The notes below the pieces were generated by a model. It had not been told where the DNA came from, did no database searches, and was given only the letters and a program-made list of their open reading frames with translations. A stretch of 53,413 bases of DNA from NCBI GenBank assembly GCA_025060105.1, contig JANXCS010000010.1:1-53413 (forward strand). Direction: 5' to 3'. The position numbers and the translations under genes were made by a program. Each line of letters begins with the position of its first letter. The first letter of the stretch is position 1. Of the stretch, positions 16,742 through 25,330 are shown piece by piece. Source of the stretch: Pseudothermotoga sp. (GTDB lineage: Bacteria > Thermotogota > Thermotogae > Thermotogales > DSM-5069).

Positions 16742-17070
16742 AAATTTCCAAGATCGTTGAGGAGCTTGGGTTGGAGGTTTGCTGTGGCGACTGCGAAATG
16801 GAAGTGCAGTATGGGTGTGTGGGGGACCTTTTGAGCGAAGTGATGGCGCATGCGAAGCCAAATTCCATCTGGGTCACGGTGCAATCGCACGTCAACGTCG
16901 TTGCCGTTTCCGTGATCGCCGGTATACGTGCGATCGTGCTCTGTAACGGGCACAACTTTTCTAACGAAACGGTCAAGAAAGCCGAGTCTGAAGGCATCTG
17001 CCTGCTGAGGAGCGATAAAAGCCCGTTCGAGATCGTTGGAAAACTCTACAGGTTGGGAATAGAACCGTGA
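16738..17070 (+). CDS. DRTGG-domain protein (copy 2), cysteine-rich N-terminus
   Basis: A 110-residue relative of the product of 15436-15789: both show a SDL/GDLLSEVxAxAKP turn, a central VIxGIxAxV core, an SxETxxxAxxxGI helix and an FEIVGKLYRLGI-like end. Unlike copy 1, this one has four clustered cysteines near the start (EVCCGDCEMEVQYGC), which might bind a metal or cluster; that is inference. ATG 16738 follows GGGAGGGAAAGAA and overlaps the preceding stop. The duplication on either side of the CBS-ATPase suggests the two DRTGG proteins act together. Confidence 0.75.
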   Translation: MKISKIVEELGLEVCCGDCEMEVQYGCVGDLLSEVMAHAKPNSIWVTVQSHVNVVAVSVIAGIRAIVLCNGHNFSNETVKKAESEGICLLRSDKSPFEIVGKLYRLGIEP

Positions 17071-17780
17071 TCAAGGCCGATCTCCACGTGCATTCTTGTC
17101 TCTCGCCTTGTGCGGAGATCACCATGGTACCGACGGTGGTCTGCTCGAAGGCTAAAGAGGGGAACGTTCAAATTTTTTCGATCACGGATCACAACAGTTG
17201 CGACAATCTGGAATCTTTCGAAAAGGCTTGTGAGTCCGTTTTGGTGCCGGGGATCGAGGTGACTTCACTGGAGGAAGTGCACGTGCTGGGATACTTTCCA
17301 ACCGTCGAGAGCGTGAAGAGCTTCTATGGAGTTTTCAAAAAGCATCTGCCGAAGGTGAGGTTCGATTCAGAAGCTCTTGGTTATCAACTTTTGGTCAACG
17401 AGAGGGATGAGTTCGTCGCTTTCGAAGAAGATTACTTGCTCGTCGCTTCGAATCTGGGGTTGAGTGAATTGATCGATCTGATCATGAAATTCGGAGGAAT
17501 CGCAGTCTACGCACACATCGACAGACAGTTCGGAGTGTTGTATCAACTCGGTATCTTTCCGCAGAACGACGGGGTGAAACTCGCGGAAGTGAGAACGAAA
17601 GAAGGGTGGAAAACGGCGCTCAAGGCAGGTTACGTGCCACTGACCAACTCCGACGCTCACAGACCAGACGAGATAGGTTGCAGGTTCACTCGTTTCGATC
17701 TGAACGGAGCGAGCAGGCGTGAACTGCTCGAGTTGTTGGCCAATCCGACTAGAGACAGGGTGTTGACCATATGGGATTGA
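17067..17780 (+). CDS. PHP-domain metallo-phosphoesterase
   Basis: The 237-residue protein has all the usual PHP metal-site motifs: DLHVHSCLSPCAE, ITDHNSCD, PGIEVTS, HVLGYF, AHIDRQ and SDAHRPDE. PHP enzymes hydrolyse phosphoesters in a two- or three-metal centre; the substrate here is unknown. In this module it could act as the phosphatase opposing the neighbouring ATPase/kinase domains (inference). GTG 17067 overlaps the previous stop by 4 bases, and the 3' end overlaps the following ATPase gene by 10 bases. Confidence 0.85.
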   Translation: MIKADLHVHSCLSPCAEITMVPTVVCSKAKEGNVQIFSITDHNSCDNLESFEKACESVLVPGIEVTSLEEVHVLGYFPTVESVKSFYGVFKKHLPKVRFDSEALGYQLLVNERDEFVAFEEDYLLVASNLGLSELIDLIMKFGGIAVYAHIDRQFGVLYQLGIFPQNDGVKLAEVRTKEGWKTALKAGYVPLTNSDAHRPDEIGCRFTRFDLNGASRRELLELLANPTRDRVLTIWD

Positions 17781-18331
17781 GAACGATCGTGGACCACGTG
17801 ATGGACATAGTTCAAAATTCTTTCAAAGCTCAGGCCAGAAGGATCGTTCTGAAGATCGTTCAAACGAAGGATAGATTCTGTTTCACCGTTGAAGACGACG
17901 GGGTAGGCATGAGCGAAGAGGAACTCGAAAAGGTCTTCGATCCGTTTTACACCACGCGCGATCCGAAGATAAGAAGGGTTGGCCTTGGGCTTCCGTTTTT
18001 GAAACAGGCAGCCGAAGCTACGGGCGGTTACGTGGAGCTGGAAAGTCGAAAAGGTGAAGGCACGAAGGTCGTGGCGTGTTTCAACACGACGCACGTGGAC
18101 TGTCAGGAGATCGGTGATGTCGTTGGATGTCTCGTCACATTGCTGACAGGTACTTCGGAAGGTGTAGAATTGTGCGTAGAAAGGTGTTATGAAAATGAAT
18201 GCTATAGCGTGTCTACATCGCAGTTGATAGAAATCTTTTCAGATCTCTCATCGCCCGTGGTGATCAAAGCTTTGTATGAGCTGATCGAACAAACCGAGAA
18301 AAGCTTGTTCGAAGGGGAGGTATCGAGATGA
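17771..18331 (+). CDS. Stand-alone GHKL (histidine-kinase-like) ATPase
   Basis: The 186-residue protein is a bare ATP-binding domain with N-box MDIVQNSFKAQA, G1 EDDGVGM, the KVFDPFYTTRD F-box, G2 RRVGLGLPF and G3 GEGTKV. These are histidine-kinase signatures, but there is no sensor, no DHp helix and no phosphoacceptor histidine box. The C-terminal 60 residues hold an unassigned region. It must act in trans or as a binding module. It overlaps the PHP gene by 10 bases and bamA by 4 bases. Confidence 0.85.
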   Translation: MGLRTIVDHVMDIVQNSFKAQARRIVLKIVQTKDRFCFTVEDDGVGMSEEELEKVFDPFYTTRDPKIRRVGLGLPFLKQAAEATGGYVELESRKGEGTKVVACFNTTHVDCQEIGDVVGCLVTLLTGTSEGVELCVERCYENECYSVSTSQLIEIFSDLSSPVVIKALYELIEQTEKSLFEGEVSR

Positions 18332-20505
18332 AAAAGATGCTCACACTGATTTCATTGATGCTTTGGGGGGTGGTTCTTTTTGCCATCGTCGTTTCCGACA
18401 TAAAGTTCGTCGGTTTGGTGACGATTTCGGAAAAAGAACTGCTCCCGTTGGTTAAGGATTACATTGGCATCGAACTCAAAGATGAAGCGATCAGAGAGAT
18501 CGCCAAAAAGATCTTCGATACAGGTTACTTCTCCTCACTCGAGCCCAAATTGGTCGCATCGGAAGGCCGTTTCATCCTACAGTTGATCGTTCAAGAAAAT
18601 CCCATCGTCAAAGATTGGAAGATCAATCTGGTGGGTCCTGAGCTGGTCAAGATGACCGAACTTGCGAGCGCCGTGACGCTGGAGAAGGGCAAAGCACTCA
18701 GCATGTCCAAGGTGAGGGAAACGTTGAATTCGATGAAACAAAAGTTCGATGAGGCCGGTTACTTTCTGGTGGAGATCAACGGGGATTTCAAGGATGGGAT
18801 TTACAATTTCAACGTCTTTCTCTACGCACTTTGGGACATCTATTTCGAAGGGGAAATTGAGGGTCTCGACATCGCGCAGGTTCGAAAGCAAATAAAGATC
18901 AACACGTTGAAGGATTTCTACACGACACCGGCGATCTTGAGGTTCTTGGTCAAAGACGTCAAGCGTTGCTATCCCACCGTGAAGGACGTCTCAGACGTTC
19001 TGTCCGTGCTAGGTAACTACGTGTTCTTCGGCAAAGAAACATCGATAGATTTTGAAAAGATAGATATACCGAACGTGAGCGAGAAAACGATAGCCATGAA
19101 GATAAAAGTGGTTCAACCGAAGTTCATCCCGCAGGACGGCATGGTCTACGAAAAGATCGAATTTTCTGGAAACGATCTGATCGACAGTCAACAGTTGCGC
19201 AACGTGGTGTACGTGAAGGAGCACAGGCCGATCAGAAACGTCGATGTTTTGAAATCCATGCAGGCCATCATAGATCTCTACAAAGAAAAGGGTTATCCGA
19301 TGTGCTACGTGATACCAAAGATTGAGAACAAAGTGCTGCGTTTCAACGTGGTAGAAAAGTACGTCGCCAAAGTTGAGTTCAAAGGTTTCGATAGGACCAA
19401 GGTCTACATCGTTGAAGACCTTGTGACTTTCAAACCTGGAGAACCTCTCACGCAGAAAGATTTCTACGATACCACCTCGGCGTTGAACAGGACGCAGTTC
19501 TTCGAAGCCGTCAGGGTGTATCCGGTCGGCACCCAGGATAAGCGTGATGTGACGATCGTTGTGGAAGTGCAAGAAAAAGACAAAAAGTTCAACCTCTCCG
19601 GTGGAATTTCGTGGAGCCCGGTCAAGGACAAACCGTGGTATGAAGGATTCTTCGGAGAACTCTCTTTCTCAACGATCAATCCGTTCGGTTACGGTGAGAG
19701 TTTCTCAACGACCCTGAAATTGGGATTCGAAAGCAGGCTCGTTCAGTTCGATGCTTCCATCAGAAAACCGTTCAATCTGCCAGCAACGCTCGGTGCGCTC
19801 TTCAGCTATGAATGGACGAGTTCTCAGCAGATTTTCAAGATCGGAGGTAACGTCTCCACGCTCAGAGCCTCAGGTCACGCCTTCGGTGGTGGTGTAACGT
19901 ACGAGAATAGAACCTACACCGATTTTGTGGAAAACACACTCATAGTCTCTGGCAATTATTCTTACGACACCAGGAGCGATCCGATCTTCCCGACGCGCGG
20001 ACAGTACCTCTACATGGGGTTGGAAAAAGCTGGTCTGTTTGGGTTTTTGGCGGACCGAGACTATTGGAAGATGCGCCTCGATGCACGCGTGTTCATGCCG
20101 ATATGGAACGATCAGCTCGTGGCGGCTCTGAGGTTCTTCAGCAGTGCGGTTCTGTTCGACAAATACGTTTATGAAGGCTCCACGAAGGAAACGATCCTTT
20201 TCTACGGCATCGATTCTGTGCGAGGTGTGGATGGCACGAAGGCGAAGGCTGGCGTGCTGGCCAGCGGGGAAGTGAGGTACGATCTGAAGTCTCAAACGCT
20301 CCCCATGTACGCACTCCTGTTCGTCGATGTCGGCGGCACGGGTGAAAGCCTGTTCCAACCTTCGTTGAAGTTCACCGCTGGACCTGAGCTCGACGTGGCC
20401 ATACCGCTGCTCGGTGTGATGGGCTTCGGTGTGGCGTACGACTTCGACGGTAGATGGACGTGGGAGAACTTCAAACCTTTCTTCAGGTTCGGCGCAGCTT
20501 TCTGA
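18328..20505 (+). CDS. bamA: BamA/Omp85 outer membrane assembly protein
   Basis: BamA inserts beta-barrel proteins into the outer membrane, here the Thermotogota toga. The 725-residue protein has a signal peptide (MKKMLTLISLMLWGVVLFA), several POTRA domains (about 20-410; two clear ones read VYEKIEFSGNDLIDSQQL and VAKVEFKGFDRTKVY), and a C-terminal barrel (about 425-725) that ends FFRFGAAF, the usual terminal-Phe insertion signal. VRGVDG near residue 635 is probably a variant of the conserved VRGF loop motif. ATG 18328 follows GGGGAGGTATCGAG and overlaps the ATPase gene by 4 bases, so it should be transcribed with the DRTGG/CBS/PHP module. Confidence 0.93.
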   Translation: MKKMLTLISLMLWGVVLFAIVVSDIKFVGLVTISEKELLPLVKDYIGIELKDEAIREIAKKIFDTGYFSSLEPKLVASEGRFILQLIVQENPIVKDWKINLVGPELVKMTELASAVTLEKGKALSMSKVRETLNSMKQKFDEAGYFLVEINGDFKDGIYNFNVFLYALWDIYFEGEIEGLDIAQVRKQIKINTLKDFYTTPAILRFLVKDVKRCYPTVKDVSDVLSVLGNYVFFGKETSIDFEKIDIPNVSEKTIAMKIKVVQPKFIPQDGMVYEKIEFSGNDLIDSQQLRNVVYVKEHRPIRNVDVLKSMQAIIDLYKEKGYPMCYVIPKIENKVLRFNVVEKYVAKVEFKGFDRTKVYIVEDLVTFKPGEPLTQKDFYDTTSALNRTQFFEAVRVYPVGTQDKRDVTIVVEVQEKDKKFNLSGGISWSPVKDKPWYEGFFGELSFSTINPFGYGESFSTTLKLGFESRLVQFDASIRKPFNLPATLGALFSYEWTSSQQIFKIGGNVSTLRASGHAFGGGVTYENRTYTDFVENTLIVSGNYSYDTRSDPIFPTRGQYLYMGLEKAGLFGFLADRDYWKMRLDARVFMPIWNDQLVAALRFFSSAVLFDKYVYEGSTKETILFYGIDSVRGVDGTKAKAGVLASGEVRYDLKSQTLPMYALLFVDVGGTGESLFQPSLKFTAGPELDVAIPLLGVMGFGVAYDFDGRWTWENFKPFFRFGAAF

Positions 20506-20564
20506 AGAAAGAACGAGTTTTGAAAAGAAAATGGCACGATTTTGGGTGTTATTTGGCCAAAAGA

Positions 20565-20573
20565 TGCTATAAT
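20565..20573 (+). promoter_or_regulatory. Extended -10 promoter upstream of yicC
   Basis: TGCTATAAT is a consensus extended -10. TTGGGT at 20542-20547 is a possible but too distant -35 (20-base spacer). The next bases contain GAGGAAGTGA (20578-20587) and TTG 20593, so the leader is very short. It lies in the 87-base gap after bamA. Confidence 0.7.
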
Positions 20574-20592
20574 TCATGAGGAAGTGAGTTGT

Positions 20593-21471
20593 TTGCCAAA
20601 AAGCATGACTGGATACGCCAAGATCGAGCGAGTTTTGAATGAATACAGGATCAACTGCGAGCTGAAGGCTCTCAATTCTCGTTATTTGAACGTGGAACTG
20701 AGTTGTCCATCTTTTCTCTCTTCTTACGAAATCGAGCTGACCAAGTTGGTCCAAAGATACATCAAGAGGGGCAAGGTCTCGCTGAGGTTGTTCGTGGAGT
20801 TCCTCGCCCCACCGTCCCAAGCTTTACACATCGATTTTGGCCTCGCCAAGTTGTACTACGATGGTTTGGAAGATCTCGTCACGAGGCTCGGCATACCTGA
20901 ACCAGTCAATCTGGACCATCTACTCAGGTTCCGCGAGCTGGTGAGGTTCGAACTACCGAGAGAGCAGGAAGAACGTCTCTGGGAAGCTTGCAAAAAGGTC
21001 GTGGAGGAAGCTCTCGAAAAGCTCGATTCGGAGCGTACGAGGGAGGGGAAAGATCTTTCAGAGCAACTCCTCAAGATCGTTGAGGATCTCTCTCTGACCG
21101 TCGAGTCCATGAGGCAGTCCGCTTCAGAGATCAGGGTGGTTTTGAAAGAGAAGTTGTCCAAAAATGTCGAGCAACTGCTCGGGTCTAACCAGATCGATCC
21201 GAACCTTCTAGAGAACCTCGTGGCGTTGAACGTTCAAAAACTGGACGTCCGTGAGGAGATCGATAGGCTCGAAAGTCACTTGAAAAAGGCGAAAGAGCTT
21301 TTAGTTTGTAACGACGCTGTTGGTAACCATCTGGACTTTTTGGCTCAGGAGATGCTCAGAGAGTTCAACACGGTGTTGTCGAAATCTGAAGATGCACGAC
21401 TCGTGGAGCTTGGATTGAAAGGAAAGTTGCTCGTTTCACAGTTCAGAGAACAGTTGCAGAACTTGGAATGA
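20593..21471 (+). CDS. yicC: YicC family endoribonuclease-like protein
   Basis: YicC-family proteins are endoribonucleases or adaptors linked to RNA decay and stationary-phase growth. The 292-residue protein begins LPKSMTGYAKIER, the family's MTGfa signature, has the middle SRYLNVELSCP segment and ends with MLREFNTVLSKSEDARLVELG close to the conserved 'REANTixSKs.d..i'. I chose TTG 20593 (5 bases after GAGGAAGTGA) over the upstream start at 20542, which lies before the promoter. It heads yicC-remA-gmk-rpoZ-coaBC, an order I know from Clostridia and Thermotogota. Confidence 0.93.
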   Translation: MPKSMTGYAKIERVLNEYRINCELKALNSRYLNVELSCPSFLSSYEIELTKLVQRYIKRGKVSLRLFVEFLAPPSQALHIDFGLAKLYYDGLEDLVTRLGIPEPVNLDHLLRFRELVRFELPREQEERLWEACKKVVEEALEKLDSERTREGKDLSEQLLKIVEDLSLTVESMRQSASEIRVVLKEKLSKNVEQLLGSNQIDPNLLENLVALNVQKLDVREEIDRLESHLKKAKELLVCNDAVGNHLDFLAQEMLREFNTVLSKSEDARLVELGLKGKLLVSQFREQLQNLE

Positions 21472-21494
21472 AATGGTCCAAGGAGGTATAGAGT

Positions 21495-21770
21495 GTGTAC
21501 GGGTTGATCAACATAGGTTTTGGGAACGTGATCTCTGGCGATAGGGTCATCGCGATAGTGAATCCGGAGTCGGCTCCGTTGAAGAGGCTCAAGGAAGAAG
21601 CTAGGGACGAAGGAAAATTGATCGATGCGACCTATGGACGTAAAACTCGGGCCATCATAATCACAGACAGCAACCACATCATCCTGAGTGCCATCCAGCC
21701 GGAAACGATAGCTCAAAGGTTCAAAGAATCGATGATAGAGATCGAGGAAGCTTTGAGTAAAGTGAGGTAG
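21495..21770 (+). CDS. remA: RemA/DUF370 family DNA-binding regulator
   Basis: RemA is a small DNA-binding protein that activates matrix genes in Bacillus subtilis. The 91-residue protein reads [20 protein letters not shown] and [18 protein letters not shown], both typical. GTG 21495 follows AAGGAGGTATAGA. In non-sporeformers its targets are unknown. Co-location with gmk and rpoZ is conserved widely; a polysaccharide cluster also lies in this window (39.7-46.2 kb), but no link can be read from sequence. Confidence 0.93.
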   Translation: MYGLINIGFGNVISGDRVIAIVNPESAPLKRLKEEARDEGKLIDATYGRKTRAIIITDSNHIILSAIQPETIAQRFKESMIEIEEALSKVR

Positions 21771-21774
21771 ATCC

Positions 21775-22398
21775 GTGGCGGGATTGTTGTACGTGATAAG
21801 TGGTCCTTCCGGTGTCGGCAAAACGTCAATCATCGAAGGTGTGATGAAGAAGGTCAGGAACGTGGTCTTTTCCGTTTCCTGTACCACTCGGCCGAAACGT
21901 CCCAACGAAGTTGAAGGTCGAGACTATTTTTTCGTGGACGAAAGAACCTTCTTGGACATGGTGCAGAAGGACGAGTTTTTAGAATGGGCAGTCGTTCATG
22001 GTCACTACTACGGTACGCCACGCAAGTTCGTTGAAGAGCAGATCCAAAAAGGCATCAACGTCATACTCGACATAGACGTGCAGGGTGCCACGACGGTGAT
22101 GAAGAAAATCAAGGACGCGGTGTTCGTGTTCATAGCACCGCCGTCTTTCGATGAGTTGAAAAAACGTTTGTTGAAACGCGGTACGGAGAAAGAAGAGGAC
22201 ATGCTCAAGAGGTTGGAGGATGCGAAGAGGGAGCTGGAACAGATACCCAAGTTTCAATACTTGATCGTGAACGTGGATCTTCAAGAATCGATAGAACAGC
22301 TCACATCTATCATAGTTGCAGAGCAACTGAAAGTCAGCAGGGTGATCGAACGATTGGGATTTCACAAACTGTTTTCGATCGGAGGTGGTTCCACGTGA
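21775..22398 (+). CDS. gmk: Guanylate kinase
   Basis: Gmk phosphorylates GMP to GDP. The 207-residue protein has Walker [11 protein letters not shown], the GMP-binding [20 protein letters not shown] region, [11 protein letters not shown] and [12 protein letters not shown], all standard. GTG 21775 follows GAGGTAGATCC and overlaps nothing; the 3' end overlaps rpoZ by 4 bases. Confidence 0.97.
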   Translation: MAGLLYVISGPSGVGKTSIIEGVMKKVRNVVFSVSCTTRPKRPNEVEGRDYFFVDERTFLDMVQKDEFLEWAVVHGHYYGTPRKFVEEQIQKGINVILDIDVQGATTVMKKIKDAVFVFIAPPSFDELKKRLLKRGTEKEEDMLKRLEDAKRELEQIPKFQYLIVNVDLQESIEQLTSIIVAEQLKVSRVIERLGFHKLFSIGGGST

Positions 22399-22625
22399 GT
22401 AAACAGATCTTCGATTATGACAAGTTGTCTTCGAAGATCCCATACAAGTACGCTGTCCCCATAGCCGTCGCCAAGAGGGCTGAAGCGATCAAAGAGTACG
22501 CCAAGCCTTACGTTTCGACGCCAGACAACAACCCAGTGTCGATAGCCTTCCGCGAGTTGCTGGATGGATACGTGAGGATAAAGAACGAGGAGATACTCCG
22601 CATACTGCTTCCGAACACGAAGTGA
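22395..22625 (+). CDS. rpoZ: RNA polymerase omega subunit
   Basis: A 76-residue omega subunit: [22 protein letters not shown] is the typical 'ld.l..ki.nry.lv...akRA' helix, and the second half contains KPVS-like [18 protein letters not shown]. It helps assemble RNA polymerase and often mediates ppGpp sensing. GTG start after GGAGGTGGTTCCAC, overlapping gmk by 4 bases. Confidence 0.92.
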   Translation: MSKQIFDYDKLSSKIPYKYAVPIAVAKRAEAIKEYAKPYVSTPDNNPVSIAFRELLDGYVRIKNEEILRILLPNTK

Positions 22626-22631
22626 TTGTGC

Positions 22632-23813
22632 ATGAAGATCCTCATCGGTGTCACAGGTTGTATCGCACTCTACAAAGTCGTTGGATTGGCGAGCGGTCTG
22701 AGAAAAGATGGACACGAACTGAGGATCGTCATGACTCAGAGCGCTCAGAAGCTGGTTTCCAAAGACTTGTTTTCTGCCGTCGGCAGTTGTCCTGTCTACA
22801 CGGACGACGATGCGTTCAACATAAAAGACGGTTGGATACCGCACACCGAACTGTCCAGATGGCCAGATGTGCTGGTGATAGCTCCGGCGACCGCCAACAC
22901 GATCGCGAAGATCGCACACGGCATAGCAGACAATCTACTCACGATGGTGTGCCTGGCTTTCAGTGGGGAAAAGAAGCTCTTGGTGCCAGCGATGAACGTG
23001 AGGATGTTTGAAAATCCAATAACTCAGGAAAACATCGAAAAATTGCGACACAAAGGTTGGTGGGTTTTGGAACCTGCGGAAGGCCACCTCGCCTGTGGCG
23101 AGTTCGGCCGAGGGAGATATCCAGAGAACGAGATCGTTCAAGAAGCCATATACATCCTTGGAAGCGACAAACCGCTCAAAGGTCTCCGCCTGTTGGTGAC
23201 GGCGGGACCGACGTGGGAGAGCATAGATCCGGTTCGAACGATAAGCAACCGTTCCAGTGGTAAGATGGGCTATCAGCTGGCGAGGATGGCGGTGAGGTTG
23301 GGAGCGGAAGTCACGCTGATCTCTGGTCCCACCAGTTTGACGCCACCTTTCTTCATAAAAGAATTCGTGAAAGTTGAGAGTGCGCAGGAGATGTTCGAGC
23401 AGGTGGTGAAGAGGTTCAACTCGGTGGACGCCGTGATCATGGCGGCGGCCGTGGCCGATTACACCCCCGCGGTGAAGTTTTCCAGCAAAGTCAAAAAGAC
23501 GACGGAGAGTTTGACCATAGAACTCGTCAGGACCAAAGACATCCTCGAAGAGCTTGGAAAGATGAAGAGCAAGCAGATACTGATCGGTTTCGCCGTCGAA
23601 ACAGATGATCTCGAAGCTTACGCTGAAGACAAACTGAAGAAAAAGAACATGGACATGATCGTGGCGAACGATGTGCGGGCGATGGGTAGCGATCAAAACA
23701 GTGTGTTGATCATAAAGAAGGATGGTTCGAAAAAGCGGGTTGGTCCAGATGCGAAGGATCGTATCGCTCTTGCCATTCTTGGCGAGCTTGCTGATCTTTG
23801 GTACAACCCATGA
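22632..23813 (+). CDS. coaBC: Bifunctional phosphopantothenoylcysteine decarboxylase/synthetase
   Basis: CoaBC performs two steps of coenzyme A synthesis. The N-terminal CoaC half (about 1-180) starts MKILIGVTGCIALYKV and has the flavin-binding and PAMNVRMFENP regions; the C-terminal CoaB half (about 188-393) has VTAGPTWESIDPVRTISNRSSGKMG and MAAAVADYTP. Substrate-binding KxKK (KVKK) is present. ATG 22632 is preferred over TTG 22626, which abuts the rpoZ stop. The 393-residue length is normal. Its end overlaps the next gene by about 65 bases if that gene begins at 23749. Confidence 0.96.
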   Translation: MKILIGVTGCIALYKVVGLASGLRKDGHELRIVMTQSAQKLVSKDLFSAVGSCPVYTDDDAFNIKDGWIPHTELSRWPDVLVIAPATANTIAKIAHGIADNLLTMVCLAFSGEKKLLVPAMNVRMFENPITQENIEKLRHKGWWVLEPAEGHLACGEFGRGRYPENEIVQEAIYILGSDKPLKGLRLLVTAGPTWESIDPVRTISNRSSGKMGYQLARMAVRLGAEVTLISGPTSLTPPFFIKEFVKVESAQEMFEQVVKRFNSVDAVIMAAAVADYTPAVKFSSKVKKTTESLTIELVRTKDILEELGKMKSKQILIGFAVETDDLEAYAEDKLKKKNMDMIVANDVRAMGSDQNSVLIIKKDGSKKRVGPDAKDRIALAILGELADLWYNP

Positions 23814-24942
23814 GTTGATCGTCAGGTCTTTCGAGAAAGAAACCATAGAGTTGGCTTTGAAGCCGATCTACACGCCTGTTGAGCAAACCAAAGCCTATCT
23901 CTTCACGCAAACTGGCCATAGGGTCGCCAAACGACGCGGTGAAGACTCTTTCTTCTTCGATGTTTCACGCACCGATTGGATCATCGTGGAAGCGTTTGGA
24001 AAAAACTCGGCAGGTTACCCGATGAGGGGAAGCAATCCTTCTTTCGTGACGTTGTCTGCTTACAGGCAAGAACCTCAGATCTTTCTCTTCACGGATCCTG
24101 AAAAACACGTTCTCTACATAGGTATCAAACTTCCACGGAGTTGGCAGTTCACCGATTGTGAATTTCAAAACCTCAGGTTCAAAAGGTTCACCTTCAACGA
24201 TATTCTGTACCTCTACACTTCGGAAAAGCCAAAAGACGGCATACACGCACTCACACTCAATTTTCAGCTCCCGTACGGTTTGAAGAAGACTTTGAAGATG
24301 GATGTGTTCGTCTTCCATGGGCTCGTGAACTTGCTCAGGGGCTCAAAAGCACCGATGAAGGTCGAACCGGTTCCTCCATACAACCACGTGGTCAAACCCG
24401 GTGAAACGTTGTGGTCCATAGCCAACATGTACGGTCTGAGGATCGCGGATTTGGAGCTCGCCAACGGCATTGAAGATGGCAGTTTCATCGTTTCTGGCAC
24501 CGTGCTCAAGCTTGCGAGGGTACATTTCGATGCTTCCTTGACGAGTTTGGTCATCAACATCAGCACGGGCAGGCTGGCACTCTACTACAACGGAGTTCTT
24601 GTGAAAGTTTTTCCCGTCGCGGTGGGTAGGAGCGACATGACTCCCCCGGGTACCTACTGGATCATGAAGAAGGAGGTAGACCCTGCCCTGTACTGGTTCG
24701 GCGAGTACATACCCCCGCGTTCACCCATCAACGGTTTGGGAACGAGGTTCTTCCAGCTTTCGAATCCAACTTACGGTATACACGGGACAACAAAACCGTG
24801 GGAAATCGGTAAGAGGATCTCCCACGGTTGCATCCGCATGTTCAACCAAGATATCGAAACGATCGATGCTTTCGTTGACGTAGGAACAAAAGTGGTGGTG
24901 GTGAGAAACACGGAAGAATTTCCAACTAGATGGGCTTTCTGA
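23749..24942 (+). CDS. LysM and L,D-transpeptidase (YkuD) domain protein
   Basis: Exported cell-wall enzyme. It has a signal peptide (MRRIVSLLPFLASLLIF), an unassigned domain of about 190 residues, a LysM peptidoglycan-binding motif (VVKPGETLWSIANMYGLRI), and a C-terminal YkuD domain with the catalytic triad motif region YGIHGTT...SHGCIRM (His and Cys present). It should form or exchange L,D cross-links, or attach proteins, in the thin wall beneath the toga. Starts are ATG 23749 or ATG 23722; neither has a good Shine-Dalgarno sequence, and both lie inside coaBC, so translational coupling is likely. The stop lies directly against the convergent S1 gene. Confidence 0.9.
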   Translation: MRRIVSLLPFLASLLIFGTTHELIVRSFEKETIELALKPIYTPVEQTKAYLFTQTGHRVAKRRGEDSFFFDVSRTDWIIVEAFGKNSAGYPMRGSNPSFVTLSAYRQEPQIFLFTDPEKHVLYIGIKLPRSWQFTDCEFQNLRFKRFTFNDILYLYTSEKPKDGIHALTLNFQLPYGLKKTLKMDVFVFHGLVNLLRGSKAPMKVEPVPPYNHVVKPGETLWSIANMYGLRIADLELANGIEDGSFIVSGTVLKLARVHFDASLTSLVINISTGRLALYYNGVLVKVFPVAVGRSDMTPPGTYWIMKKEVDPALYWFGEYIPPRSPINGLGTRFFQLSNPTYGIHGTTKPWEIGKRISHGCIRMFNQDIETIDAFVDVGTKVVVVRNTEEFPTRWAF

Positions 24943-25299
24943 TCAGAACCTTCCTCCCTTTTTCTCTGCCCTCTTCTTGTACTCTGCAAACTTTTTTTCG
25001 CTGTCTCTGAGGAATCTGGCTAGCTTTTTCTCGAACTCGGCCTTCTTTGCGTCTTTCTGCTCTTCTTGGCTTTTCTCCTCTTTCAAGGACAGTTCCCATT
25101 TCCCATCGCGTGTTTTGCCGATGATCTTCGCTGTGACCTCTTGGCCCTGTTTCAGAAAGTCCTCGACGTTCTTGACGTACTGATTCGCGATCTTGGAGAT
25201 GTGGATGAACCCAGTTTCACCGTTCTCGAGTGTGACGACAGCTCCATACTTTGTTATCTGTGTAACTCTGCTCTTCACGACGTCGCCAACCTTTACCAC
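24943..25299 (-). CDS. Single S1-domain RNA-binding protein
   Basis: The 118-residue protein has one S1/OB domain at residues 1-74 (VGDVVKSRVTQITKYGAVV, GETGFIHISKIA, GKWELSLKE), followed by a highly charged Lys/Glu helix (about 75-118). This is the layout of the general stress protein 13/YugI or small S1-family RNA-binding proteins. GTG 25299 follows AAGGAGGGTTAGTTT. It is 31 bases downstream of rpmE and probably co-transcribed, which suggests a ribosome-related role. Confidence 0.85.
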   Translation of the reverse strand: MVKVGDVVKSRVTQITKYGAVVTLENGETGFIHISKIANQYVKNVEDFLKQGQEVTAKIIGKTRDGKWELSLKEEKSQEEQKDAKKAEFEKKLARFLRDSEKKFAEYKKRAEKKGGRF

Positions 25300-25330
25300 A
25301 AACTAACCCTCCTTAAGGATTTATGGAACA

